Assembly (NCBI GenBank): GCA_025455665.1
Contig: JALOMC010000043.1
Span: forward strand, 1 to 11,318
Length of the DNA stretch: 11,318 nucleotides
Reading direction: 5' to 3'
DNA from: Chitinophagaceae bacterium
GTDB taxonomy: Bacteria > Bacteroidota > Bacteroidia > Chitinophagales > Chitinophagaceae
Made by a program: the position numbers and the translations under genes. Below are positions 1-6,967 of this stretch, in pieces. Position 1 is the stretch's first letter. Each line of letters starts with the position of its first letter. The notes under the pieces were generated by a model. It did not search any database. It was not told the DNA's origin and was given only the letters and a program-made list of their open reading frames with translations.

Positions 1-41
1 CAACAGAATCCTGGCTATTAATCGTCTGATTTGAAAATCCC

Positions 42-58
42 GGGCTGTGAAGCAGCCC
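42..58 (+). other. Short perfect hairpin near the 3' end of an upstream unit
   Basis: GGGCTG (42-47) pairs with CAGCCC (53-58) around a 5-nt loop. No T-run follows, so it is not an intrinsic terminator by itself. It lies just upstream of the strong terminator at 91-122 and may be part of the same 3' UTR. All three forward frames entering from the left edge stop by position 32, so at most a few C-terminal codons of an upstream gene could be present, too few to identify. Confidence 0.35.
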
Positions 59-90
59 TTCACAAGTCCGGTTTTCTCATAATGTGTAAC

Positions 91-122
91 GGCGCCTCCT
101 TTTCAGGGGGCGCCCTTTTTTT
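91..122 (+). terminator. Rho-independent terminator of an upstream transcription unit
   Basis: GGCGCCTCC (91-99) pairs with GGGGGCGCC (106-114), giving nine pairs with one G-U, around the 6-nt loop TTTTCA. It is followed by C and seven T residues. There is no A-run on the 5' side, so it works only for rightward transcription. It separates whatever lies left of the window from the operon that begins at 258. Confidence 0.88.
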
Positions 123-257
123 GGCCTGCCGGCGCCGGTTCAGTTGGTTTTTTTCCCGTTTCGGTAGGTGCCTGACCGGCCGGCATGCCAAAATGTGCAC
201 CTTTATACCAGTAGCGTGGTCATACCCAGGCCAGCTGCCACCCAAAAGCGAACCAAC

Positions 258-665
258 ATGAGCAACAGACTAAAGCGCCTGCTACTGGCAGCGCTGGTGC
301 TGGCCCTGGCTGCCGGCGCCTACGGCTGGTATGTATGGAACAAGCCAGCCCGCGATGTGCACCACGAAACGGCCATTGCGGCTACTGCACAAGGCATTTT
401 TGATGCCTACCAGGCCAATGAGGCAGCAGCCAACCAGCAATACCTGAATAAGGCGGTAGCCGTTTCTGGCACGGTAAATGCGATAAAACAAAATCAGGAA
501 GGCAAGACAGTAGTTTCGCTGGCTACCAGAGATCCAATGTTTGGTGTGCAGTGCACCCTGAAAGAACCTGTGCAGTTGGCTACCCATGCTCAAGTGACCA
601 TCAAAGGCATTTGTACAGGCTTTTTGATGGATGTGGTATTGATAGATTGTTACGTGGAGCAATAG
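258..665 (+). CDS. Membrane-anchored OB-fold (tRNA_anti-like family) protein
   Basis: A 135-residue protein with a basic N-terminus (MSNRLKR), one hydrophobic segment at about residues 8-25, then a small soluble domain on the outer face of the inner membrane. The soluble part (about 50-135) matches the pattern of small Bacteroidota OB-fold proteins of the tRNA_anti-like group: 'NKAVAVSGTV', 'NQEGKTVVSL', 'DPMFGVQCTL', 'KGICTGFLMDVVLIDC'. Three cysteines (in VQCTL, KGICTG, LIDC) are in the domain. No enzymatic motif is visible and the function is unknown; despite the family name there is no reason to expect tRNA binding in the envelope. The ATG at 258 is chosen because the hydrophobic anchor follows at once; an upstream GTG at 168 would add an unlikely polar leader. 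It is first in the operon, 37 nt before the di-heme cytochrome gene, which suggests a role in the same redox module. Confidence 0.8.
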   Translation: MSNRLKRLLLAALVLALAAGAYGWYVWNKPARDVHHETAIAATAQGIFDAYQANEAAANQQYLNKAVAVSGTVNAIKQNQEGKTVVSLATRDPMFGVQCTLKEPVQLATHAQVTIKGICTGFLMDVVLIDCYVEQ

Positions 666-702
666 ATCTGTTCATTTCTTTTTTACCAAATCCAATCTCA
701 AG

Positions 703-1386
703 ATGCGAACCGCCTTAGTGAGCCTGGCCAGCATGCTGCTATTGATGGCCTGCAAACACGAGCCTTTTGTAGACCCCAACGGCGGCACCACCGGTGGTGG
801 CACTACGCCACCGGCAGCTGCTGTGTGTTTCGAAACAGATGTACTGCCCCTTTTTATAGCCAGCTGCGCCCGGGCCGGCTGCCACGATGCTACCACCCGA
901 GCCGAAGGATATGTGCTGGATAGCTATGCCAATATTGTAAAGAAGGGATTGAAGGCAGGTAGTGCTTCGGCCAGCAAACTGTTTACCGTGCTGAATGCCA
1001 GCGGTACCGACCGCATGCCTCCGCCACCCAATGCTGCGTTGACCGCCGATCAAAAAAAGCTGATCGAGAACTGGATAAACGAAGGCGCAAAGAATACTAC
1101 TAACTGCGCCACTGCCACCTGCGATACCAGCAATGTAACCTTTAGCAAATCGGTGCTGCCCATCATCAACAATGCCTGCCTCGGTTGTCACAACAATTCG
1201 CTGGCCAGCGGCGGCTACAACTTTAGTTCGTATACCGGAGTAAAAGCTTCCATTACAGCCGGCCGCCTGTTGGGCTCTATCAATTACACACCAGGCTTTA
1301 GCGGCATGCCACAAGGCGCCAAACTGAGCGCCTGCCACATCAATACCATTCGCAAATGGGTGGACGCCGGTGCTCTCAACAACTGA
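703..1386 (+). CDS. Di-heme c-type cytochrome lipoprotein
   Basis: A 227-residue exported lipoprotein. The signal peptide ends in a lipobox (LLMA-C) with acylated Cys17, followed by a Gly/Thr/Pro-rich tether (about 25-40). Two cytochrome c domains follow. Domain 1 (about 41-130) has the heme motif CARAGCH (55-61), a CX4CH spacing, and a likely axial Met105 in 'RMPPPP'. Domain 2 (about 135-227) has the standard CLGCH (159-163) and likely axial Met202 in 'GMPQG'. Each domain ends in a similar helix (IENWINEGA; IRKWVDAGA). Cys140 and Cys211 lie at matching places in the next gene's product and may form a disulfide. The small high-cysteine layout resembles the PSCyt1-type c cytochromes common in Bacteroidota lipoproteins. 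Role: electron transfer in the periplasm or at the outer membrane; partners are unknown. Domain 2 is clearly paralogous to the product of the next gene. Confidence 0.9.
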   Translation: MRTALVSLASMLLLMACKHEPFVDPNGGTTGGGTTPPAAAVCFETDVLPLFIASCARAGCHDATTRAEGYVLDSYANIVKKGLKAGSASASKLFTVLNASGTDRMPPPPNAALTADQKKLIENWINEGAKNTTNCATATCDTSNVTFSKSVLPIINNACLGCHNNSLASGGYNFSSYTGVKASITAGRLLGSINYTPGFSGMPQGAKLSACHINTIRKWVDAGALNN

Positions 1387-1438
1387 TCAGAAAAGGGCTG
1401 CCAAACACCACATTTTTATTTCTATGAGCAACCTGTAT

Positions 1439-1813
1439 ATGAAAAATGCTTCCCGGCTGGTGGTACTGGTGCTGCTAGGCTGGCAACTGAGTAGCTGCTA
1501 CTACGATAAAGCAGATATTGTTTATCCATCAGCAGGCACTTGCGATACCACAGCTGCTACTTTTTCGGCCAAAGTGCTGCCGCTGATGAATACAAACTGC
1601 AACGTATGCCATGGTGGTACTGCCAGCGCAGGCGCCGGTATAAAGCTGGATACTTACACAGGCGTAAGAGCACAATTAACGGCCGGCCGCTTGCTGGGTA
1701 GCTTGCAGCACCAATCGGGCTTTAGTGCCATGCCCAAAGGCGGTACCAAACTCAGCGATTGCAATATTGCCATTATCAAAGCATGGGTCAATGCAGGCGC
1801 TCTCAACAATTAG
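1439..1813 (+). CDS. Mono-heme c-type cytochrome lipoprotein
   Basis: A 124-residue lipoprotein with a short basic/hydrophobic signal (MKNASRLVVLVLLGW) ending in the lipobox QLSS-C, Cys20. One cytochrome c domain follows: heme motif CNVCH (54-58) and likely axial Met98 in 'AMPKGG'. Cys35 (TCDTT) and Cys108 (SDCN) correspond to Cys140 and Cys211 of the preceding protein. The two proteins share 'TAGRLLGS', 'GFS.MP.G' and the ending GALNN, so this gene and the second domain of its neighbour are duplicates. Start choice: 1439 puts a lysine right after Met as in typical lipoprotein signals; an in-frame ATG at 1424 would add five residues, and neither has a Shine-Dalgarno sequence. The gap to the previous gene is about 50 nt, consistent with one operon. 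It is an electron carrier of unknown partner. Confidence 0.88.
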   Translation: MKNASRLVVLVLLGWQLSSCYYDKADIVYPSAGTCDTTAATFSAKVLPLMNTNCNVCHGGTASAGAGIKLDTYTGVRAQLTAGRLLGSLQHQSGFSAMPKGGTKLSDCNIAIIKAWVNAGALNN

Positions 1814-1852
1814 TTCATTTTCTGTTCTATCACCCACCAATCAGCATTGAGT

Positions 1853-2407
1853 ATGAAACGCATTTTTATTCTTGGTATCATTTGCCTGTTGGCCACCACA
1901 TCAGAAGCACAGGTATGGTTTACAAAAACAGGTACCGTCAGTTTTTTTTCGCACACGGCAGTAGAAGATATACAAGCCAATAATAACGAGGCTGTATCAT
2001 TTATCGACGCAGCCAAAGGAGAGTTCCGCTTTCAGGTACTGATCAAAGGCTTTAAGTTTCCGAAAGCAGCCATGCAAGACCATTTCAATGATGCCAACTA
2101 TATGGACAGTGATCAGTTTCCGAAAGCCGATTTCAAAGGAGCTCTCACCAATCCTGCGGCTGTAAACTTTAAAAAGGATGGTGTGTACAAAGTAGAAGTA
2201 CAGGGCACTATGACCATGCACGGTCAAACCAAAGCCGTTAAAGTGCCGGGAACCATTACCATAAAAAATGGCGTGCCTACTGTCGATGCGGTGTTCAATG
2301 TAAAGCGAAGCGACTTCGGTATCAAGGTTCCCAATTTTTCGGCCGCCAAAATAGCGGAGGAAATAGAAGTGACTGTAAAATGCTTATACGAACCCTACGG
2401 CAAGTAA
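1853..2407 (+). CDS. YceI-family periplasmic lipocalin-like protein (copy 1)
   Basis: A 184-residue protein with a cleavable signal peptide (about 1-19, ending TSEA before Gln20). The mature part has the alternating beta-strand pattern and landmark sequences of the YceI family: 'TKTGTVSFFSHT' at the start, 'AAMQDHFNDANYMDSDQFP' and 'FKGAL' in the middle, 'GTMTMHGQTKAVKVPGTI', and a final strand 'EEIEVTVKC'. The family folds as an extended lipocalin-like barrel, and its structurally known members bind a long isoprenoid chain, so an isoprenoid or quinone ligand is the natural guess here; no ligand can be read from the sequence. ATG 1853 is preferred over an in-frame TTG six bases upstream because MKRIF starts a normal signal peptide. 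It follows the mono-heme cytochrome by 39 nt. A paralogue lies on the other side of the barrel gene (3498-4058). Confidence 0.9.
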   Translation: MKRIFILGIICLLATTSEAQVWFTKTGTVSFFSHTAVEDIQANNNEAVSFIDAAKGEFRFQVLIKGFKFPKAAMQDHFNDANYMDSDQFPKADFKGALTNPAAVNFKKDGVYKVEVQGTMTMHGQTKAVKVPGTITIKNGVPTVDAVFNVKRSDFGIKVPNFSAAKIAEEIEVTVKCLYEPYGK

Positions 2408-2464
2408 ATGCGACCGGCAACCCGGCCGTTCCTTTCTTACCATTTATCAAAACAACTGATAACA

Positions 2465-3427
2465 ATGGCTGAAACAACCCTGGCCCTGCCGCTGCCTGCC
2501 CGCGGCCAACGCTTTGGGCACTGGTGCTGGCTACTGCTGGCCTTGCTGGCATCGGTAGCGGCCACTGCGCAGGATGTAGACCTGGACAAGCTGCTGGCCG
2601 AAGAATCGGCCAAGCAGGAGACCCCAAAGTCTGATCTGATCATTGCCACCTTCAAAACTACCCGCATTGCCAACGGCCACAGTGTAGAGACCTTGCCAAC
2701 CGGCGTACTCGATCTGAAAATCAATCACCGGTTTGGAACGCTTAATAGCGGCGCCAAGCAGTTTTTTGGACTTGACCAGGCCATGATCAGGTTGGGCCTC
2801 GACTATGGCATTACCGACCGCTGGATGGTGGGGCTCGGCCGTGCCAGTTTTCAAAAGCAGGTGGATGGCTTTATGAAATACCAACTGCTAAGGCAACGGC
2901 AGCATGGCACGCCTGTTACGCTGGCGGCTACGGCCAGCATCATGCTACGCACCGATGATATAGGCGCTGGCTTGCCCTACACGCCTAACTATACCGATCG
3001 CTTGTCGTATGCTTTTCAGCTATTGGTAGCCCGCAAGTTTAGTGATGCCATTTCGCTGCAATTGATGCCAACAATGGTGCACTACAATCTGGTACCACTG
3101 TCCAGTATCCCCAATGATTTGTTTTCGTTGGGAGCCGGTGGCCGGATTAAGCTTACCAAAAGCACAGCCTTCACCTTTGAGTATTATTATAACCTGCCTG
3201 GTTACCGCCTGCCCGATACCAAAAACTCTATCTCCATGGGGTTTGATATCGAAACCGGTGGTCACGTATTTCAGCTGGTGTTTACTAACGGACAGGGCAT
3301 TGCCGAGCGTCCTTTCATTACAGAAACCACTGGCGATTTTTTCAAAGGCGACATTCATTTTGGTTTCAACGTGAGCAGGGTGTTTCAGCTGGGTGGCCGC
3401 CGAAAGCAGGCCGGAAGCCGGAAATAG
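2465..3427 (+). CDS. DUF5777-family beta-barrel protein (probable outer membrane)
   Basis: A 320-residue protein with a signal peptide whose hydrophobic core (CWLLLALLASVAATA) is cleaved near residue 35. After a short charged segment (DVDLDKLLAEESAKQE) come repeated amphipathic beta strands with many aromatic and Gly turns. Recognisable DUF5777 landmarks are 'TFKTTRIANGHSVET', 'KINHRFGTLNSG', 'IRLGLDYGITDRWMVGLGR' and 'DGFMKYQLLRQ'. The last strand 'IHFGFNVSRVFQLGGRRK' has an aromatic near the C-terminus, as expected for an outer-membrane barrel. No transport or enzyme motif is visible and the family has no assigned function that I know of. The start at 2465 gives a compact signal; an in-frame ATG directly after the previous stop (2408) would add 19 residues. 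Its place between two YceI genes and downstream of two cytochrome lipoproteins suggests an envelope complex. Confidence 0.85.
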   Translation: MAETTLALPLPARGQRFGHWCWLLLALLASVAATAQDVDLDKLLAEESAKQETPKSDLIIATFKTTRIANGHSVETLPTGVLDLKINHRFGTLNSGAKQFFGLDQAMIRLGLDYGITDRWMVGLGRASFQKQVDGFMKYQLLRQRQHGTPVTLAATASIMLRTDDIGAGLPYTPNYTDRLSYAFQLLVARKFSDAISLQLMPTMVHYNLVPLSSIPNDLFSLGAGGRIKLTKSTAFTFEYYYNLPGYRLPDTKNSISMGFDIETGGHVFQLVFTNGQGIAERPFITETTGDFFKGDIHFGFNVSRVFQLGGRRKQAGSRK

Positions 3428-3497
3428 CAGATATTTAGTGGACAGCGCCGTTCAAAAGCCAGTACGCTACCCTTCTTTTATACAAACCCTATCAACC

Positions 3498-4058
3498 ATG
3501 ATGCGAAAAAGCTGGTATATCCTTGCTGCTTGGCTGCTGCCGCTTTCGGCATTTTTGCAGCCAGCAGTGTTTGTTACCAGTACCGGTGAAGTGCTTTTCA
3601 AAAGCGAGGCACCACAAGAACTCATCAGGGCAACCAGCAAAGAGCTGAAAGGTGCCATTGATGGCAATAGTAACAGCTTCAGTTTCAAGATTCGCATTGC
3701 CTCATTCGATGGTTTCAACAGCGCCATGCAGCGTACACACTTCCATGAGAACTATCTGCAGTCAGAAAAATTTCCGGAAGCCAGCTTTAAAGGAAAGATC
3801 ATCGAAGACATCAACTGGAGTCAGCCGGGCAAATACCAGTTGAGGGCCAAGGGCCAACTGCTGATACATGGTGTGGAGCAGGAGCGAATCATCAAGGCCG
3901 ATGTCAGCATCTTACCTGATAGAAGCTTGCGCATTGAGTGCGTGTTTACCGTGCTGCTCAGCGAGCACCAGATACCCATTCCACGAATTGTAAAGGAAAA
4001 GCTGGCTGATGAAATCAAGGTATCGATAAAAGCCACACTGGTATGGCGGGGTGCTTAG
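3498..4058 (+). CDS. YceI-family periplasmic protein (copy 2)
   Basis: A 186-residue protein with a signal peptide (MMRKSWYILAAWLLPLSAF, cleavage near residue 18-21). It shares the layout of the first YceI protein: 'TSTGEVLFKSEAP' at the start, 'SAMQRTHFHENYLQSEKFP' and 'FKGKI' in the middle, 'GQLLIHGVEQERIIKADV', and 'ADEIKVSIKATL' at the end. The core pattern MQ..HF..NY..S..FP.A.FKG is kept in both, but the N-terminal strands and the ligand-facing half have diverged, which suggests a different ligand or partner. A second ATG one codon downstream (3501) is equally possible. The gene starts 70 nt after the barrel gene, and its 3' end overlaps the sensor kinase gene by 16 nt, which strongly suggests co-expression with the two-component system. 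As for copy 1, the ligand is unknown. Confidence 0.85.
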   Translation: MMRKSWYILAAWLLPLSAFLQPAVFVTSTGEVLFKSEAPQELIRATSKELKGAIDGNSNSFSFKIRIASFDGFNSAMQRTHFHENYLQSEKFPEASFKGKIIEDINWSQPGKYQLRAKGQLLIHGVEQERIIKADVSILPDRSLRIECVFTVLLSEHQIPIPRIVKEKLADEIKVSIKATLVWRGA

Positions 4059-6937
4059 TGCGATACCTGATAAGGGCCACTCAGCGCTGGCTGCTGGTGG
4101 TCATGCTGATGCCGGCCCTGGCGGCACCAGCACAATTGCCCTATCAGCTGCCCGATGGGGCAGCCGGCCTGAAAGTAAACTGCTTCGCACAGCAGCCCGA
4201 CCGGCGTTTGTTGGTTGGTACCTCCCATGGGCTTTATTTGTTCAACGGTGTATCGTTCGCACTGCTGCCGGCCGATACCGCCCTGCGTAGCGATGCTGTC
4301 ACTGCTATTGAGCAGGGTGTACCCTCGCCGTGGGTAGGACTGGCCAGTGGCCGAATAGCGCAGTTGCGCCAGGGCCGGCTGCAAGTATTGGGCTTTGAAG
4401 AGGGACAGTTTGCCAGGCCTGTGACAGATATTGTAAGCGATGCGCAGGGCCGAAAATGGTGCGCTACTGCCGGCGAAGGAATTTATTGCTACCAGCAAAA
4501 TCGGTGGTTTCATATTGGCACCGATGACGGACTGAGTGATGATTATGTATATGATTTGCAGCCGATGGGGAATGTATTGGCCGCAGGAACAGATGGTGGA
4601 GTAAACTTTGTGCAATTTAAAGTTGGTCGTAAACAGATAACGCATGTTGGCATGCGGCAGGGATTGGCTGATAATATCAGCCTTTCGATGTCACTGCTGG
4701 CACCAGGCATGCTGGTGGTGGGCCATCAGGAAAAAGGTCTTTCGGTGCTACGCTGGCAGGAAGGTGGTAGCGCTACCCTTTTGTACACAAGCCCCGTGTG
4801 GCCGTATGGCAGCGTGCAGCAGCTGCAGGCTAATGCCGATGCGGTGTATGCAGCAACTGCCGATAGTGGTCTTGTATCTTGCAGCTGGACGGCCAATACA
4901 ATGGCGCCAGCTACCGTACATGGCGGCGTCACGCAGCGCTTGCTGCTTGATGCTGACCAGCGCTTATGGACCAGCCACGCTACAGAACTGAACTATTGGC
5001 TGCATCCGCAGCTGGCCCTATGGCAGGGTGCTGCCCCGCATACCAATGATGCTACCTATGCCATACATGCCAGTGCAGATGGCTATTGGTGGCACAGCCG
5101 GCACAACGAAGTGACAGCTACAGCATGGGCCAACCCAACTGTAAGCACTACTTATAAACTACCGCTGCCAGGCCAATCCGTAGCCATCACCTGCCTGCAT
5201 CGAGATGCTGCCGGTGTGCTGTGGGTAGGTACCATGGGTCATGGCATCTGGCTCATACACACTGCCAGTGGCACCGTGCGGCCGTTGCAGTTGGATGGCT
5301 TATCAGCCACGGCCAATGTACTCAGCATTGCAGGCAGGCAGCACCAACTGTGGCTTAGCAGCCTGGAGGGGCTGGCAGAAATAGAGTGGCGGTCCGATGC
5401 CAACAAGCCATGGTGGCAGCAATATACCATGGCACCCGCCCCTGCCATACCCGGTATTGGTACCAATTATGTATACCAGGTTTTTGTGGATAGTAAAAAC
5501 CGATTGTGGTTTGGCACCGACGGCAAAGGTGTGACCATGCTGTCCCACGGGCAGACCCGCCAATACAATACTGGCAATGGTTTGACGGGCAATGTGGTAT
5601 ACAGCTTTGCAGAAGACAAGCACGGCCGGGTGTGGATGAATGTGCTGAATGGCGGGCTTTGCTACATAGATAAGCGTGGTACGGCGTATACCATGGGCGT
5701 GGCGCAGGGCCTTAGTACCAACAATGTGGCTACCGTATTGGCCACAGGCAATGGGAATGTGGTGGCCATTTCGGCACAGGCTGCCGATATAATTGATGCT
5801 ACGACGCTGGCGGTGGAAAACTGGGATACCGGGCAGTTGGGCGCTACCCTGTCTACCGATTTGCACAGTAGTGCTGCTGGTCCGGCCACGGTGCTGCTGG
5901 CCAGTAGCAGAGGCATTTTGCAGCTGGGTGTTCCGGCAGCTGTTAAGCCACCTGCTGCCTTTATCAGCAGTATTGAGCTCTTTATGCAGCCTGTCGATTC
6001 GGCACGTCACGTTTTTGCGGCCGACGAACACCTGATCGGCTTCCATTTCGATGCAGTGAGCTATCTGCATGCGGCCGATTTGCAGTTTCAATACAAACTG
6101 GAAGGGCTTGGTGCACAGTGGAACAGTACCCGCGACCGCTATATCAACTTTCCAAAGTTGCCATCAGGCAGCTATCGTTTTTTAGTAAGGGCATCTGTCA
6201 ACGATTCTTTTGATCAGTCGCCCATTTATAGCTTTCAGTTTACAATTGCCCGGCCATGGTGGCAGCAATGGTGGTTTATAGTACTGGCTACCTTACTGTT
6301 GGCTGGCAGTATATGGTGGGCCATTCGCCTGCGAGAGGCGCAGCTGCGACGCCTGCAGGCTGTGCAGCAAGCACACCTGATGAGCCAGCTGGAAACCCTG
6401 CGCAATCAGGTAGGGCCGCATTTCTTTTTTAATAGTCTCAATACCCTGATGGCGCTGATAGAAGAAGACCGTGACGCGGCCTTGCGCTACACCTCCCACC
6501 TCAGCGATTTTTTCAGAAAATTGGTACAACTACGCGATGATCACACCATTGCGCTGGCACAAGAGTTGGCATTGGTAAATGATTACTTGTACCTGCAGCG
6601 CCAACGTTTTGGCGAAGCGCTGCAGCTGAACAATCAGATACCGGCAGCACAGTCGGACCTGCTACGCATAGCACCGCTTACGCTGCAATTGCTGGTTGAA
6701 AATGCGATTAAACACAACGCTTTTACAAGCCAACAGCCGCTACATATTGTACTGCAATTGCACGATGGCTGGCTGACGGTGCGCAACAATCGCCTGCCCA
6801 AACTAGATCAACCTCCTGGCGAAGGGATGGGCCTGCAACACATTAGCCGCAGGTATCAATTGCTTACCGGCAAGCAAGCACAAATTGTACAAACCGATCA
6901 GTTTTTTGAAGTAAGTATTCCGCTTCCAGCACAATAA
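4043..6937 (+). CDS. LytS-type sensor histidine kinase with periplasmic beta-propeller and Y_Y_Y domain
   Basis: A 964-residue membrane kinase. Residues 1-30 are a signal sequence (LLVVMLMPALAAPA). Residues about 32-635 are two-component-regulator propeller repeats with blades such as 'LLVGTSHGLYLFNG', 'VLWVGTMGHGIWLI' and 'RLWFGTDGKGVTML', enough for two propellers. A Y_Y_Y domain (about 640-736; 'YKLEGLGAQWN', 'LPSGSYRFLVRA') leads to one transmembrane helix (about 743-763). The cytoplasmic part is a His_kinase module with phospho-acceptor His793 in 'PHFFFNSLN', then a short HATPase with N-box 'VENAIKHN' (Asn887) and G-box 'GMGLQ' (928-932). This is the LytS/YehU class, which normally pairs with LytTR regulators; one lies 30 nt downstream. 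No DNA-binding domain is fused, so it is a classical rather than hybrid system. The signal is unknown; the operon suggests an envelope or redox cue. A GTG at 4058 is an alternative start. Confidence 0.92.
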   Translation: MAGCLVRYLIRATQRWLLVVMLMPALAAPAQLPYQLPDGAAGLKVNCFAQQPDRRLLVGTSHGLYLFNGVSFALLPADTALRSDAVTAIEQGVPSPWVGLASGRIAQLRQGRLQVLGFEEGQFARPVTDIVSDAQGRKWCATAGEGIYCYQQNRWFHIGTDDGLSDDYVYDLQPMGNVLAAGTDGGVNFVQFKVGRKQITHVGMRQGLADNISLSMSLLAPGMLVVGHQEKGLSVLRWQEGGSATLLYTSPVWPYGSVQQLQANADAVYAATADSGLVSCSWTANTMAPATVHGGVTQRLLLDADQRLWTSHATELNYWLHPQLALWQGAAPHTNDATYAIHASADGYWWHSRHNEVTATAWANPTVSTTYKLPLPGQSVAITCLHRDAAGVLWVGTMGHGIWLIHTASGTVRPLQLDGLSATANVLSIAGRQHQLWLSSLEGLAEIEWRSDANKPWWQQYTMAPAPAIPGIGTNYVYQVFVDSKNRLWFGTDGKGVTMLSHGQTRQYNTGNGLTGNVVYSFAEDKHGRVWMNVLNGGLCYIDKRGTAYTMGVAQGLSTNNVATVLATGNGNVVAISAQAADIIDATTLAVENWDTGQLGATLSTDLHSSAAGPATVLLASSRGILQLGVPAAVKPPAAFISSIELFMQPVDSARHVFAADEHLIGFHFDAVSYLHAADLQFQYKLEGLGAQWNSTRDRYINFPKLPSGSYRFLVRASVNDSFDQSPIYSFQFTIARPWWQQWWFIVLATLLLAGSIWWAIRLREAQLRRLQAVQQAHLMSQLETLRNQVGPHFFFNSLNTLMALIEEDRDAALRYTSHLSDFFRKLVQLRDDHTIALAQELALVNDYLYLQRQRFGEALQLNNQIPAAQSDLLRIAPLTLQLLVENAIKHNAFTSQQPLHIVLQLHDGWLTVRNNRLPKLDQPPGEGMGLQHISRRYQLLTGKQAQIVQTDQFFEVSIPLPAQ

Positions 6938-6967
6938 TCCCGCATTGTTTCCAATCTCGTTTGCTAT

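Noticed and set aside
1..60. tRNA 3' end (TTTGAAAATCCCGGG) at the left edge
   Set aside because: The matching 5' half of a T stem is absent and no CCA or acceptor strand follows.
168..257. N-terminal extension of the OB-fold gene from GTG at 168
   Set aside because: It adds a polar leader before an otherwise normal membrane-anchor start at 258.
31..261. Small + strand open frame (76 codons) at the left edge
   Set aside because: It runs through the terminator hairpin at 91-122 and has no family pattern.
5303..6091. 262-codon open frame on the - strand
   Set aside because: It lies wholly inside the propeller kinase gene, whose protein has clear domains; the reverse translation shows no family features.
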